Source: Qipengyuania psychrotolerans
Lineage (GTDB): Bacteria; Pseudomonadota; Alphaproteobacteria; Sphingomonadales; Sphingomonadaceae
Length of the DNA stretch: 64,000 nucleotides
Direction: 5' to 3'
Assembly (NCBI RefSeq): GCF_019711355.1
Contig: NZ_CP081297.1
Coordinates: forward strand, 2,129,001 to 2,193,000
The translations under genes were made by a program, and so were the position numbers. Below the pieces are notes generated by a model, which had not been told where the DNA came from, did not search any database, and was given only the letters and a program-made list of their open reading frames with translations. The number at the start of each line of letters is the position of its first letter. Position 1 is the stretch's first letter. Below, one piece after another: positions 17,151 to 27,397 of the stretch.

Positions 17151-19475
17151 TCACAGACCTTCGGAAAGGAGCGGCAACCTGCGCATTCGTAGGCCGGTCG
17201 CTGCAAAAAGTGCGTTGGCGATCGCTGGTGCCGCCACGGCTACACCAAGCTCTCCCGCGTCGAAGGGTTCCGCCTCGCTGGGAATGAAGTCCACCACGAT
17301 CTCCGGACAATCGGCCAGTCGCGGCAAGCCCAGATCACCGATATTGCGCGGCACCGGGTGGCCATTCTCGAAGCGGACGGCAGAGCCAAGGGCAAGCGAC
17401 AGGCCGAAGATCAGCCCACCTTCGATCTGCTGGCGCGCAATATCGAGATTGACGATGCGGCCGATGTCGACGGCGGCAGTCAGCTTGGTCACACGCGCGC
17501 CGCCGCTGCCCAATCCGGCTTGCGCAACGCAGGCAATGTGCCCGGCGTTTTCCGGCGTGTCGCCCATGCGCACCATTGCGATCCCCTGCCCGCTTCCTGG
17601 CCGACCGCCATCCCAATCGCCCAGCCGCGACGCGCGGCGCAGGCATTCCGCCATGCGCGGAGCCCCGCCAAGCAGGGCCATGCGATATAGAAACGGGTCG
17701 CGCTTGGCCTCGAAAGCCAGCTCGTCCATGAAGCATTCAGTGAAGAAGCCCGTGATGGCCTCCGCCCCTCCGCGCATCCTGGTGACCGGCAGGCGGATGC
17801 TCGCAGGAACATGATCTAAGGCCACATCGGCGATCCCGTAGGGTGGGACGCCGCCTGCAACCGCCAGGGGGTCAGCCTTGCCTCGGCTTTCGGCACGTGC
17901 CGCTTCCGGCGTAAGGTTATCGAACAGGCGATGCCCCATTTCGCGCATCGCTGGTGGAGTAGTGACCCGCGCACGCCATGCCACCGGCTGTCCGTCACCG
18001 CCGATACGCGCAGCCATCTCCGCAGTCGCGGGCGCGCGCGGGGGCGTCGCCTGCAAATCCTGCACGCGCGACCATGTCAGCTGGACCGGCCTACCGATCT
18101 CTGCCGCGATCTGCGCAATTTCGATCGCGTGCTGTTTTTCGAGGCGCGCATCGAAGCTGCCGCCTGCAGCAACGGGATAGAAGACCACATCATCAACGCT
18201 GATCCCGATCGCCTTGGCTGCCGCCGCCTGCGCTGCGGACGGGGCCTGTGACGCCATCCACAGTTCCAGCCTGCCGTCCGCATAGCGTGCAGTCGCGCTC
18301 GCCGTTTCCAGCGGGACGTGGACTGCCGGGGCAATGTCGTATCGCCGGACAAATGATGGCTGGGCGAGTGCGGTATCGGGGTCACCGAATTCGGCAATCC
18401 GCTCAAAATTGTCCTCGCGCTGCTCCGAAGCACGCTCCAGCTCCGTATCGAGTACCGCCTGTTCGAGCGCGCCCGGACCGGTGAAGTGCGCGCGCATCCG
18501 GGAAAGCGCCTGATCGGCAATCCACCAGCTCTGAGCCACGGCGGCCAGCCAGCGCTTCGACTTGATGACGCCGACAATGCCGCGCATTCCAGCGACTGCG
18601 CTCTCATCGAACCGAAACAGTTCGGGCAGTCCGACCGGCCCATGGCGGATCGAGGCGAAGACCATGCCCGGCAGGCGAATATCTCCGGCGAACAAATGAC
18701 TGCCATCGACCTTGGATGGCAGGTCTATGCGCGGGAAGCTGGTTTGCGCGTCCGCTTCGCCGAACACCGGTTCTTCGAATGCGGCTTGCGGTCTCAGCGG
18801 AGCGAGATCGGGCGGATCGAGTTCGCGCGCCTCATCGACCAACTCGCCGAACCTCAGCGCCTCGTGGGCGGAATGCCGCACGAACCCCTCGCTGACCTCG
18901 CACTCTTCGGCAGAAACCTCCCACCTCTCGGCGGCTGCCCGCACCATCATGTCGCGCGCGCTGGCCGCGGCAATCCGCAAGGGCCCCTCATAAGCGGCCA
19001 GGCCGGTTCCGCCTGCTGTCGCGTTGAAGCTGTGCGAGGCAGCAAAGCGTTCGACCAGCCAATCGTCCGGCTCATCCGCAAGCGACGGGAAATTTGCCCA
19101 CATCGGCGCCCAGTGCGCGGCCAGGGGAAGGTTGGGGAAATGCCCCGATGGCGGTACCGGCTCGGCACCGACCTGCCGCCAGTCGGCCCCCAGTTCGACA
19201 GCTGCGACCTGCGCCAGCAAGGTCGTGATGCCCTGCCCCATCTCCAGCTGCGGGATGGCAACCGTCACCACCCCGTCACGGCCGATGGTCAACCATCCGC
19301 CGAACTCCGCCTCGCCTTCTTCGGCCAGCATCGGACTGCGATAATTGCGCGGCCATAGCGTCCATGCCACCAGCAAGCCGCCTGTTGCCGCCGCGCCCAC
19401 CAGCAATTGGCGGCGCGACACTGCGGGCAGGTTTACCCGCTCGCCAAGGTTTTTCAGCTCTTCGCGGAGATCCAT
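17151..19475 (-). CDS. Molybdopterin-binding hydroxylase large subunit, isoquinoline 1-oxidoreductase-like
   Basis: Exported molybdenum hydroxylase subunit of 774 residues. A Tat signal (SRRQLLVGAAATGGLL, residues 20-36) is followed by the aldehyde oxidase/xanthine dehydrogenase molybdenum-binding fold: GGSFDARLEKQHAIE and PxxRMRGGAEAITGFFTE are typical blocks. The N-terminal LEMGQGITT matches isoquinoline 1-oxidoreductase beta subunits. The expected small 2Fe-2S subunit is not next to it. Starts 22 bp inside the preceding mrp gene. Confidence 0.85.
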   Translation of the reverse strand: MDLREELKNLGERVNLPAVSRRQLLVGAAATGGLLVAWTLWPRNYRSPMLAEEGEAEFGGWLTIGRDGVVTVAIPQLEMGQGITTLLAQVAAVELGADWRQVGAEPVPPSGHFPNLPLAAHWAPMWANFPSLADEPDDWLVERFAASHSFNATAGGTGLAAYEGPLRIAAASARDMMVRAAAERWEVSAEECEVSEGFVRHSAHEALRFGELVDEARELDPPDLAPLRPQAAFEEPVFGEADAQTSFPRIDLPSKVDGSHLFAGDIRLPGMVFASIRHGPVGLPELFRFDESAVAGMRGIVGVIKSKRWLAAVAQSWWIADQALSRMRAHFTGPGALEQAVLDTELERASEQREDNFERIAEFGDPDTALAQPSFVRRYDIAPAVHVPLETASATARYADGRLELWMASQAPSAAQAAAAKAIGISVDDVVFYPVAAGGSFDARLEKQHAIEIAQIAAEIGRPVQLTWSRVQDLQATPPRAPATAEMAARIGGDGQPVAWRARVTTPPAMREMGHRLFDNLTPEAARAESRGKADPLAVAGGVPPYGIADVALDHVPASIRLPVTRMRGGAEAITGFFTECFMDELAFEAKRDPFLYRMALLGGAPRMAECLRRASRLGDWDGGRPGSGQGIAMVRMGDTPENAGHIACVAQAGLGSGGARVTKLTAAVDIGRIVNLDIARQQIEGGLIFGLSLALGSAVRFENGHPVPRNIGDLGLPRLADCPEIVVDFIPSEAEPFDAGELGVAVAAPAIANALFAATGLRMRRLPLLSEGL

Positions 19476-20416
19476 TCGGCGAGCTTTCCGGCGATAGCAT
19501 TGAAGGGTTGAGCCAGATCACCGTCACCGGCAGCTGGCGGATCGCCTGCGTCACTGCCCTGCCGGATCGCTAGGTCGAGCGGGATGCGTCCCAGGAACGG
19601 GAGCTCGAGCCGCTCGGAAGCGGCTTCGACACCGCCCGAACCGAAGGGATCGGACACTTCACCGCAATGGGGGCACGCATACCCGGCCATGTTCTCGACA
19701 AGGCCGATAATCGGAACTCCGGCCGCTTCGAACAGCTGTCCGGCGCGAGCGGCATCGATCAGCGCTAGGTCCTGCGGGGTGGAGATCAGCACTGCGCCAG
19801 CAGGCTTGTATTTCTGGAGCATGGTCAGCTGCACATCGCCTGTTCCCGGCGGAAGGTCGATCAGGATGACCTCGCGGTTACCCCAGTGCGCGTCGATCAT
19901 CTGCGACAGGGCGTTGCCGACCATCGGGCCGCGCCAGGCGATTGCCCGGCCCGGCTGCACCAGGTGTCCCATCGACAACATGGGAATGCCGAACCGGCTT
20001 TCGACCGGCACTAGCTTGTTGTCGCGCGCTTCGGGCTTGGCATCCTGCGTGCCGAAGATGACCTGCTGGGACGGACCATAGATATCCGCATCGACCAGCC
20101 CGACCTTCATACCTTGGCGGGAAAGCGCGATTGCCAGATTTGCGGTCAGGGTCGATTTGCCGACCCCGCCCTTGCCCGATCCGATTGCAATCAGCAGCGG
20201 ACCGCTTTTTTCAGCCGTCATCACCACGCGCACTTCATCGACATCATCGCGGGCAGTCAGCCGCCCGGTGATATCGCGCTCGAGAGCTTCTCGCTCTGCT
20301 TCTTCAAGCCCGCTTGCGTCGAGAACCAGGGTTGCACGCCCGTTCTTGAGCGTTGCACCGCTCACTCGATCGGCAAATTCGGGGGGAAGATCGTCGGTTA
20401 AATCGCTAATCGCCAT
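19454..20416 (-). CDS. apbC: Mrp/NBP35-type Fe-S carrier ATPase
   Basis: P-loop ATPase of 320 residues that carries and transfers 4Fe-4S clusters to target enzymes. An N-terminal DUF59-like remnant (residues 1-60) precedes the deviant Walker A GKGGVGKST near residue 79; CPHC near residue 245 binds the bridging cluster, and DLPPGTGDVQ is the family signature. Its end overlaps the molybdenum hydroxylase gene by 22 bp. Divergent from hflK. Confidence 0.92.
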   Translation of the reverse strand: MAISDLTDDLPPEFADRVSGATLKNGRATLVLDASGLEEAEREALERDITGRLTARDDVDEVRVVMTAEKSGPLLIAIGSGKGGVGKSTLTANLAIALSRQGMKVGLVDADIYGPSQQVIFGTQDAKPEARDNKLVPVESRFGIPMLSMGHLVQPGRAIAWRGPMVGNALSQMIDAHWGNREVILIDLPPGTGDVQLTMLQKYKPAGAVLISTPQDLALIDAARAGQLFEAAGVPIIGLVENMAGYACPHCGEVSDPFGSGGVEAASERLELPFLGRIPLDLAIRQGSDAGDPPAAGDGDLAQPFNAIAGKLAEWISAKS

Positions 20417-20533
20417 GCTGCGCGCTGCTGTAGCATCGAATTACAGGCCGCAACCCCTGTTTTTCCGCCGAAGGCTACCTATAAGACATTCATGAGAATT
20501 TTTGACGGGTTTGGAAAGAGGATCGGCCTCGCA

Positions 20534-21643
20534 ATGGCTGACGGTAAAAATCCCTGGGGCTCCAAAGGAGATTCCTCAGGTGACGGCGGTGACAGGGATG
20601 CGCCCAAGGGCGGCAAATCCGGTGGCCCCAAAAATCCCTGGCTTCCGCCCAGCGGCGGCGGGGACGGCGGTCGCCGCGGCCCGAACATAGAAGACATCTT
20701 CAAAAGCCGCGGCCCGGAAGGCCCGCGCCGTACTGGCGGCCCTGGCGGCCCCAACTTCAGCTTCCCTCAGCGCCCGGGCGGCAAGAGTTGGTTCCCGGTC
20801 GCGATTGTCGCGATCCTCGTGATCGGACTGCTTGCCACCAGCGTCCACCTCATCGGCCCGCAGCAGCAGGCAGTGGTCAAAACGCTCGGCAATTATTCGC
20901 GCACGATGGATTCGGGACTGCAGTTTTCTGCGCCCTTCCCCATTGAGACTGTGGATGTCGAAGACGTGCAGGGTGTCCGCACCGTACAGATCCCCGAATC
21001 CGGACAACAGGTGAAGTTGATCCTGACAGGCGACCAGAACCTGGTCGACCTCAGCTATATCGTGCGCTGGAACATCAGCGACCTTGAAAGTTTCAAGTTC
21101 CGCCTCGTCGACCCGATTGAAACGGTGAACGAAGTAGCCGAGGCCGCAATGCGCGCTGCGGTTGCCGAAAAGGCCTTGGATGAAACATTCTCGGGTCAGG
21201 GGCGTGCCGCCATCGAACTCGATGTGCGTGAGCGTATGCAGCGCACCCTCGATTCCTACGGTGCCGGCATCCGCGTCCTGGGTGTCGAAATCGAGAAAGC
21301 CGATCCGCCCGCAGAAGTGGTCGACGCTTTCCGCGATGTCCAAGTGGCCGAGCAGAACGCCGACGCAGCCCGCAACCAGGCACGCGGTTACGCACAACAG
21401 GTGCTGGCCCGCGCCGAAGGTGAAGCTGAGGCCTTCGACAAGGTCTACGAACAGTACCGCCTTGCTCCGGAAGTTACGCGCCAGCGCCTCTACTACGAGA
21501 CGATGGAGCGGGTCCTGTCAGAAACCGACAAGACGATCGTCGAAACCGAAGGCGTGACGACATACTTGCCGCTGCCGGAAATCCGGCGCCGCGCTCAGCA
21601 GAACGCGCCTACCACCACCGTGACCGCGCAGGAGGGCCAGTAA
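20534..21643 (+). CDS. hflK: FtsH protease modulator HflK
   Basis: SPFH-domain membrane protein that forms a large complex with HflC around the FtsH protease. The 369-residue chain has a glycine/proline-rich cytosolic N-terminus (residues 1-75), one membrane segment (FPVAIVAILVIGLLATSVHL), the SPFH domain and a C-terminal coiled coil rich in Ala, Glu and Arg. The chosen ATG gives the family's usual MADGKNPWG start; an in-frame ATG 14 codons earlier is possible. hflC follows after 1 nt. Confidence 0.93.
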   Translation: MADGKNPWGSKGDSSGDGGDRDAPKGGKSGGPKNPWLPPSGGGDGGRRGPNIEDIFKSRGPEGPRRTGGPGGPNFSFPQRPGGKSWFPVAIVAILVIGLLATSVHLIGPQQQAVVKTLGNYSRTMDSGLQFSAPFPIETVDVEDVQGVRTVQIPESGQQVKLILTGDQNLVDLSYIVRWNISDLESFKFRLVDPIETVNEVAEAAMRAAVAEKALDETFSGQGRAAIELDVRERMQRTLDSYGAGIRVLGVEIEKADPPAEVVDAFRDVQVAEQNADAARNQARGYAQQVLARAEGEAEAFDKVYEQYRLAPEVTRQRLYYETMERVLSETDKTIVETEGVTTYLPLPEIRRRAQQNAPTTTVTAQEGQ

Positions 21644-21644
21644 C

Positions 21645-22490
21645 ATGGCCATGAACATGCAACGCATCTGGGAAGACCACAAAGCGACAGTCGTCGTGCT
21701 CGCCATCGCCATCGTAGGCCTCATGATGAGCGTCTATATCGTGCCGGAAGAAGAGCAGGTCGTTATTATCCGCACGGGTAATCCGGTCGGTGTCGTCAAC
21801 ACTCCGAACGGCACCACCGAAGCTGGCCCCTACCTCCGCGTCCCATTTCTCGACCGGGTCGTGCGCGTCGAAAAGCGCCTGCTCGATCTCGAAATGAATG
21901 ACGAGGAAGTTCTCTCGAATGACCAGCAGCGCCTGCTCGTCAACGCCTATGCGCGCTTCCGCATTACGGATCCTGTCCGGATGGTGGAACGTGCCGGGTC
22001 GACGGACGGTGTACGAAATGCGCTCGAGCCGATCCTCAATTCGGTCCTGCGCCAGGAATTGGGCCGTAGAACTTTCCAGTCGATGCTGACGGCAGAGCGC
22101 GGCAACGCCCTGGCCAACGTGCGTGCGAACCTTGACCGCCAGGCGCGCCAATACGGCGCGGAAGTGGTCGATGTGCAGATCAAGCGCACCGATCTTCCCG
22201 ACGCACCGCTTCAATCGGCGTTCCGCCGGATGGAATCGGATCGTGAGCGTGAGGCTCGCACGATCCGTGCCCAGGGCGGCCGTGATGCGCGGATCATTCG
22301 CGCAGAAGCGGATGCAGAAAGCGCCCGTATCTATGCCGAAGCGTTCGGCAAGGATGCGCAGTTCTATGACTTCTACCGCGCCATGCAGAGCTATGATGCG
22401 ACCTTCTCGCCTGAGAACAGCAACGCAGAAAGCAGCATCATCCTTTCGCCGAACAATGAGTATCTGCGGCAGTTCCGCGGACGCCGTTGA
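21645..22490 (+). CDS. hflC: FtsH protease modulator HflC
   Basis: Partner of HflK, 281 residues. One N-terminal membrane segment (ATVVVLAIAIVGLMMSVYIV) is followed by an SPFH domain and a C-terminal Ala/Glu-rich helix ending ARIYAEAFGKDAQFYDFYR, the HflC signature. The start lies 1 nt after the hflK stop, and a Do-type protease gene follows 130 bp downstream, so the segment is an envelope quality-control cluster. Confidence 0.95.
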   Translation: MAMNMQRIWEDHKATVVVLAIAIVGLMMSVYIVPEEEQVVIIRTGNPVGVVNTPNGTTEAGPYLRVPFLDRVVRVEKRLLDLEMNDEEVLSNDQQRLLVNAYARFRITDPVRMVERAGSTDGVRNALEPILNSVLRQELGRRTFQSMLTAERGNALANVRANLDRQARQYGAEVVDVQIKRTDLPDAPLQSAFRRMESDREREARTIRAQGGRDARIIRAEADAESARIYAEAFGKDAQFYDFYRAMQSYDATFSPENSNAESSIILSPNNEYLRQFRGRR

Positions 22491-22620
22491 CGGTTCGTCG
22501 AACGGATCGATTAGCGTTCAAGGGGCATTCAGCGCCCTTTTGCACTCTGCGCAGCGGAACTCCTTGCCGGGGCCCGCATAGAGGAAGTGCGAGCTGCGCG
22601 CAGACAGTATCGAAGAGGAA

Positions 22621-24177
22621 ATGAAGGACGTGAAGCCAGTGCGATATGCATATTCCGTAACCGCCGCCCTGCTAGCCGGTGGCGCTGCCCTTTCCATCGC
22701 CGGATATCCCGCCGGCGCTCAAGTCGCCCAGAATGACGATGCGCAAATGGCCAATGTGGTCCCGCGCGCAGGCGCACCGGCCAGCTTCGCCGACCTCACC
22801 GAACAATTGCAGCCTGCCGTGGTTAACATCTCGACCCGCCAGCGCATCGAAGTTGCCAACCGCAACGGCGGCAATCCGTTCGAAGGCACGCCGTTCGAAG
22901 AACTGTTCAATCGCCGCAATGGCGATCAGCAGCAGCAAGAACCGCAATTCCGCGAAGGCCAGTCGCTCGGCTCGGGCTTCTTCATTTCGGCAGACGGCTA
23001 TGTAGTGACCAACAACCATGTCGTCGCGCCATCTGGCCGCGGTACGGTTGAAGAAATTACTGTTACCCTGCCCGACGGCACCGAATACGAAGCTGAGCTG
23101 GTCGGCACCGACGCGCAATCGGATCTCGCCGTACTCAAGGTCAGCCGCTCCGAGCCCTTCCCCTTTGTTCGCTTTGGCGATTCACGTCAGGCCCGCGTGG
23201 GCGATTGGGTCGTCGCGATCGGCAACCCGTTCGGGCTTGGCGGAACCGTGACGAGCGGCATTGTCTCGAGCGTCCTGCGTAATACAGGCGCAGGCGCATA
23301 TGACCGCTACATCCAAACCGACGCTGCGATAAATCGCGGCAATTCGGGTGGGCCGCTTTTCGATATGCAGGGCAACGTGATCGGCATCAACAATGCGATC
23401 TATTCGCCTTCCGGCGGCAGCGTCGGCATTGGTTTCGCCATTCCCGCAGAGATCGCCGAACCAATCGTCGCGCAGCTGCGTGACGGCGTTGAGATCGAGC
23501 GCGGTTATCTGGGTGTTCAGATCCAGCCGGTGACGGAAGATGTCGCCGCATCGCTCGGCCTGGAACGCAATCGCGGCGAATTCGTGCAGTCGGTCCAGCC
23601 GGGCCAGCCTGCCGAGCGCGCCGGTCTTCAGCCAGGCGATATCGTCCTGTCGGTCAACAACCGCGCAGTGACGCCGGAAACGACGCTGTCCTATCTCGTG
23701 GCGAACATCGCTCCGGGCACCACCATTCCGCTCATGGTCTACCGCGATGGCGAACGACGGAATATCAACATCACCGTTGGCAAGCGGCCCAGCGAAGAGG
23801 AACTTCGCCAGAGCCAGATGTTCGATCCCGATGCCGAGCAAGAAGAGGACATGGAGCCGAGCGACAATGAGGTTATCGAGGAACGCCTCGGCCTGCAGGT
23901 CCTCGAACTGACGCCGCAGATCGCGCGCCAACTGGGTGCCGATAGCGATACGGACGGTCTTGTCGTGGCCTCGGTAAACCGCAACTCGGATGCTGCTCGC
24001 AAGGGCCTCCAGCGCGGCGACATCATTCTCACCGCGAATTATCGTCCGCTAAGCGGCGTCAGCGATCTGGAAGCGGCAGTGCGCAGTGCCGAAGCCGATA
24101 ATCGCGAGGCAGTCCTGCTACGCGTGCAGCGCCGCGGTCGCCCGGCCCAATACGTGGCTGTTCGCCTGACCCGCTAA
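22621..24177 (+). CDS. Periplasmic Do-family serine protease (DegP/DegQ-like)
   Basis: Periplasmic protease-chaperone of 518 residues. The signal peptide ends about residue 35 (GYPAGAQ). The chymotrypsin-fold domain has the triad as TNNHVV, SDLAVLKV and GNSGGPLF, and two PDZ domains follow (about residues 290-380 and 425-515), joined by an acidic Glu/Asp-rich linker. A GAGGAA site directly precedes the ATG. Transcription ends at a strong bidirectional hairpin just downstream. Confidence 0.93.
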   Translation: MKDVKPVRYAYSVTAALLAGGAALSIAGYPAGAQVAQNDDAQMANVVPRAGAPASFADLTEQLQPAVVNISTRQRIEVANRNGGNPFEGTPFEELFNRRNGDQQQQEPQFREGQSLGSGFFISADGYVVTNNHVVAPSGRGTVEEITVTLPDGTEYEAELVGTDAQSDLAVLKVSRSEPFPFVRFGDSRQARVGDWVVAIGNPFGLGGTVTSGIVSSVLRNTGAGAYDRYIQTDAAINRGNSGGPLFDMQGNVIGINNAIYSPSGGSVGIGFAIPAEIAEPIVAQLRDGVEIERGYLGVQIQPVTEDVAASLGLERNRGEFVQSVQPGQPAERAGLQPGDIVLSVNNRAVTPETTLSYLVANIAPGTTIPLMVYRDGERRNINITVGKRPSEEELRQSQMFDPDAEQEEDMEPSDNEVIEERLGLQVLELTPQIARQLGADSDTDGLVVASVNRNSDAARKGLQRGDIILTANYRPLSGVSDLEAAVRSAEADNREAVLLRVQRRGRPAQYVAVRLTR

Positions 24178-24190
24178 GCCCTCAGCAAAG

Positions 24191-24239
24191 CAAAGAAAAA
24201 GGCCCTTCCGGTTCATCGCCGGGAGGGCCTTTTTCTTTG
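24191..24239. terminator. Bidirectional rho-independent terminator
   Basis: Near-perfect inverted repeat: the left arm reads AAAGAAAAAGGCCCT and the right arm AGGGCCTTTTTCTTT, with a GC-rich centre. A-tract on the left and T-tract on the right serve both strands, ending the Do protease gene (plus) and the PBP1A gene (minus). Confidence 0.93.
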
Positions 24240-24240
24240 G

Positions 24241-26409
24241 CTACTGTCTGGGGCGTTCTGGCCGCTGAGGACGTTCGCCGCGTCCGGTTGCGCGGTCGAG
24301 AAAATCGTCACCGATGGCCTGCGGTGCACCGTCGGCCCCCCGGCCTGTAGGCGGCTGGGTCACCGGAGGCCGGGTCGGGTCGGTCGGCTGGGGACGGGGC
24401 ACTTCGCCTTCGACAGGGAACGGCATTTCATCGACCCTGCCTTCAGGCGCGCGGCCCGGCTCGATCAGATTGCCTTGCTCGTCGATGTAATAATAGTCGT
24501 CCGGATCGCCGAAGAAATACTCGTCATCTTCTTCGAGCTGCCATTCGGGCAGCTTCAGATCGGTATCGAATTCCTCAACCGGGCGGTCCTTCACGGCATA
24601 ACGCATGAACGCTGCGAACGCCTGGGCCGGCGCACGGCCGCCTTGCAAGCCGCCAACGCGCTTGTTGTCGTCCCGGCCCATCCAGACACCAGTGGTGATG
24701 CCGGAAGAAAAGCCGACGAAATATCCGTCCTTGTTGGAACTGGTGGTTCCGGTCTTGCCTGCGACCGGACGGCCGATCTGGGCGGCACGGCCAGTGCCGG
24801 TCTGCACAGCTGCCTGCAGCAGATCGGTAATCCCGGCGGCGACATGATCCGGAACCAGCTGAGTGCTGCGGGCACGCTCATGCTCGTAGAGTTTTTCGCC
24901 ATCGGCGGTCGTCACCTTGACGATACCGAAAGGCTCCACCGAAGCGCCCTTTGCCGAGATCGCGGCAAATGCACGCGTCATGTCGAGGAGGCGCACCTCG
25001 TTCGAACCCAAGACCATCGCCGGGTAAGAATTAATCGGCGTGCTGATCCCGAATCGGCGCGCCATCGATGCCACTTGCCCAAAGCCCACTTCATTGCCGA
25101 GCTGTGCGGCAACCGTGTTCACCGAATAAGCGAAGGCAGTGCGCAAATCGGTCTCGCCTATGTTCCGGCCATTGGAATTGCGCGGGCTCCAGTCGCCAAT
25201 CTTGACCGGCGTATCAACGACCCGGTCGTCCGGCGTGTATCCGGCCTCGAGCGCGGCGAGGTATACGAACAGCTTCCAGCTCGATCCCGGCTGGCGCAGG
25301 GCGTTGGTCGCGCGGTTGTAATTGGTCTCGACATAATCTGTGCCGCCGACAAGCGCGAGGATGGCCCCGTCCCGGTCGAGGCTGACCAGAGCACCTTGCG
25401 TGCCCTCGGGAACATTGGCCTGTACCGCGGCAGTCGCAGCGCGCTGCATCCCGACATCGAGGGTTGTCCAAACCTCGATCGGCTCGAACGTCTCGGGTAG
25501 CAGCAGGTCGAGTTGCGGCAGCGCCCAGTCCGTGAAGTAGCGGACCGAATTCTGACCGATCTCTTCCTTGAGATTGACTGCCGAGATATCGACATTCGCC
25601 TCGTCTGCGCTGATCCGGCCCTGCTCGCGCATCAGGCTGAGTACAACACTCGCACGGGCAACTGCAGCATCAACGTCGGCGGTCGGCGAATAGCGGCTCG
25701 GCGCCTTGACGAGACCTGCGATGATCGCCGCTTCACCTACGGAAAGTTCATTTGCGGGATGGCTGAAAAATTTGCGACTGGCCGAATCCACGCCGTATGC
25801 GCCGCCGCCGAAATAGACCTTGTTGAGATAAAGCTCGAGAATCTGTTCCTTGGAGAACTTCCACTCCAGCGCCATCGCGAGCACGGCTTCGCGCACTTTA
25901 CGATCAACTGTGCGATTGGAATTAAGGAATACATTACGCGCCAGCTGCTGAGTAATCGTCGAGGTCGCACCAAGCCGGTCTTCGCCCGTCGCCCAGACAT
26001 AGACGGCGCGGGTCAAGCCATAGGGGTCGACGCCCGGATGAGAATAGAAGCGCCGGTCCTCGACCGAAATCATCGCGTCCTTCATGACCTGGGGAATTTC
26101 GTCCGAAGCCAGCCATTTTCCGTAGCTGGGACCAAGCTCGACAATCTCCGTTCCGTCACGCGCGCGCACTACAATGGTCTGCGCGTTTTGCGTGGCTTTC
26201 AGCTGGTAGAAACTCGGCAGTGAGCGGGAAGCGAACCCGACCGCGATGGCGAGGAAAAGCGCGCCGAGAAGGGCCAGCGCCCCGCCCCACACAATGAGGC
26301 GTTTGGACCAATGCCAGAACCTACTCGGCGGTTTGCGGCCTTCGGCCTCGGCGCGCGATGCACGCTGCGCGCGCGTCGCTTTCTTGCGCCGGCTGCCTCT
26401 TTTATCCAT
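24241..26409 (-). CDS. mrcA: Penicillin-binding protein 1A, bifunctional
   Basis: Class A peptidoglycan synthase of 722 residues, anchored by one N-terminal membrane helix after a basic tail. The GT51 domain has EDRRFYSHPGVD (catalytic Glu), GATSTITQQLARN and RKVREAVLAMALE. The transpeptidase domain has SSWK (SxxK), SVN and KTGTTSS. The C-terminus is acidic, with a tyrosine-rich patch (DDYYYIDEQGN) and then a Pro/Arg-rich tail. The ATG is preferred over a TTG three codons earlier. Confidence 0.93.
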   Translation of the reverse strand: MDKRGSRRKKATRAQRASRAEAEGRKPPSRFWHWSKRLIVWGGALALLGALFLAIAVGFASRSLPSFYQLKATQNAQTIVVRARDGTEIVELGPSYGKWLASDEIPQVMKDAMISVEDRRFYSHPGVDPYGLTRAVYVWATGEDRLGATSTITQQLARNVFLNSNRTVDRKVREAVLAMALEWKFSKEQILELYLNKVYFGGGAYGVDSASRKFFSHPANELSVGEAAIIAGLVKAPSRYSPTADVDAAVARASVVLSLMREQGRISADEANVDISAVNLKEEIGQNSVRYFTDWALPQLDLLLPETFEPIEVWTTLDVGMQRAATAAVQANVPEGTQGALVSLDRDGAILALVGGTDYVETNYNRATNALRQPGSSWKLFVYLAALEAGYTPDDRVVDTPVKIGDWSPRNSNGRNIGETDLRTAFAYSVNTVAAQLGNEVGFGQVASMARRFGISTPINSYPAMVLGSNEVRLLDMTRAFAAISAKGASVEPFGIVKVTTADGEKLYEHERARSTQLVPDHVAAGITDLLQAAVQTGTGRAAQIGRPVAGKTGTTSSNKDGYFVGFSSGITTGVWMGRDDNKRVGGLQGGRAPAQAFAAFMRYAVKDRPVEEFDTDLKLPEWQLEEDDEYFFGDPDDYYYIDEQGNLIEPGRAPEGRVDEMPFPVEGEVPRPQPTDPTRPPVTQPPTGRGADGAPQAIGDDFLDRATGRGERPQRPERPRQ

Positions 26410-26519
26410 TCTTCGCAAAACCCTTCATGCGGCCAGCATTGCCCTATAGATGCCACAATCTTGCATGGCGAGCCTCAACCCCGGCTGAACGCACCGGAAT
26501 TATTGCGCACAGGCAGAGC

Positions 26520-26918
26520 TCAATCTTCGGGTTCGAAATCAAGCGCGGCGGAATTGATGCAATAGCGCAGGCCGGTATCGCCCGGACCGTCAGGAAACAC
26601 ATGGCCCAAGTGGCCACTGCATCTGGAGCACGTGACTTCGGTGCGGATCATCCCGTGACTGGTATCGCGGTGCTCCTCCACCGCATCGCCTTCTGCAGGC
26701 GCAGTGAATGCCGGCCACCCGCAGCCGCTGTCATATTTCTCGCCGCTTTCGAACAGAAGCTGGCCGCAGGCAGCGCAGTGATATTCGCCTTCCTGGCTGT
26801 TCTTGTCGTATTTGCCGGTAAAGGCGCGTTCCGTCCCCTTTTCGCGCAGGACGTGATATTGTTCAGGGGTGAGCTTCTCGCGCCATTCGGCATCGCTCTT
26901 CTCAAGCTTGTCAGTCAC
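26520..26918 (-). CDS. msrB: Peptide methionine-R-sulfoxide reductase
   Basis: Reduces the R epimer of methionine sulfoxide. The 132-residue protein has two zinc CxxC pairs (CAAC and CSRC), the CGWPAF block and the catalytic Cys in RYCINSAAL. The GTG start has AAAGGAC at good spacing and gives the typical family length; an overlapping ATG is out of frame. It stands alone between the PBP1A and rpsT genes. Confidence 0.93.
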   Translation of the reverse strand: MTDKLEKSDAEWREKLTPEQYHVLREKGTERAFTGKYDKNSQEGEYHCAACGQLLFESGEKYDSGCGWPAFTAPAEGDAVEEHRDTSHGMIRTEVTCSRCSGHLGHVFPDGPGDTGLRYCINSAALDFEPED

Positions 26919-27126
26919 ACATTGTCCTTTCGCATACGCTTCCCATATAAGGGCAACAGGAGCCAGTGCACGCGGTTCCTCGATTGTAACCCCAAGTGCG
27001 ATGATGTGCTTGACGATTCGGGCACTCAACGCTAAGTGCGCCGCTTTCCGGCGGAACTTCCGCCTTTTTCGACACGACCAGATTAGATTTTCGCCGCGCC
27101 AACGTGCGGCCCGACCGAGGACAAAC

Positions 27127-27387
27127 ATGGCCAATACGCCGCAAGCCAAAAAGCGCATCCGTCGCAACAACAGCCGCGCCGAGATCAACGGTGCCCGCAT
27201 GAGCCGCATTCGCAATTTCGTGAAGCGGGTCGAGCTCGCCATCGAAGGTGGCGACAAGGATGCGGCCAAGACCGCCCTCCAGGCAGCCCAGCCGGAACTG
27301 GCTCGCGGTGTTGCTCGCGGCGTAATGCACAAGAACACGGTCGCTCGTAAGATGAGCCGCCTTTCGAAGCGCGTCGCAGCGCTCTGA
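27127..27387 (+). CDS. rpsT: 30S ribosomal protein S20
   Basis: Primary 16S rRNA-binding protein of 86 residues. [14 protein letters not shown] at the N-terminus and the [15 protein letters not shown] helix are diagnostic. The ATG follows a GAGG site. It lies upstream of dnaA in the same orientation, an arrangement known in other alphaproteobacteria, with a terminator and a regulatory gap between them. Confidence 0.97.
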   Translation: MANTPQAKKRIRRNNSRAEINGARMSRIRNFVKRVELAIEGGDKDAAKTALQAAQPELARGVARGVMHKNTVARKMSRLSKRVAAL

Positions 27388-27397
27388 TTCGCTGGCT

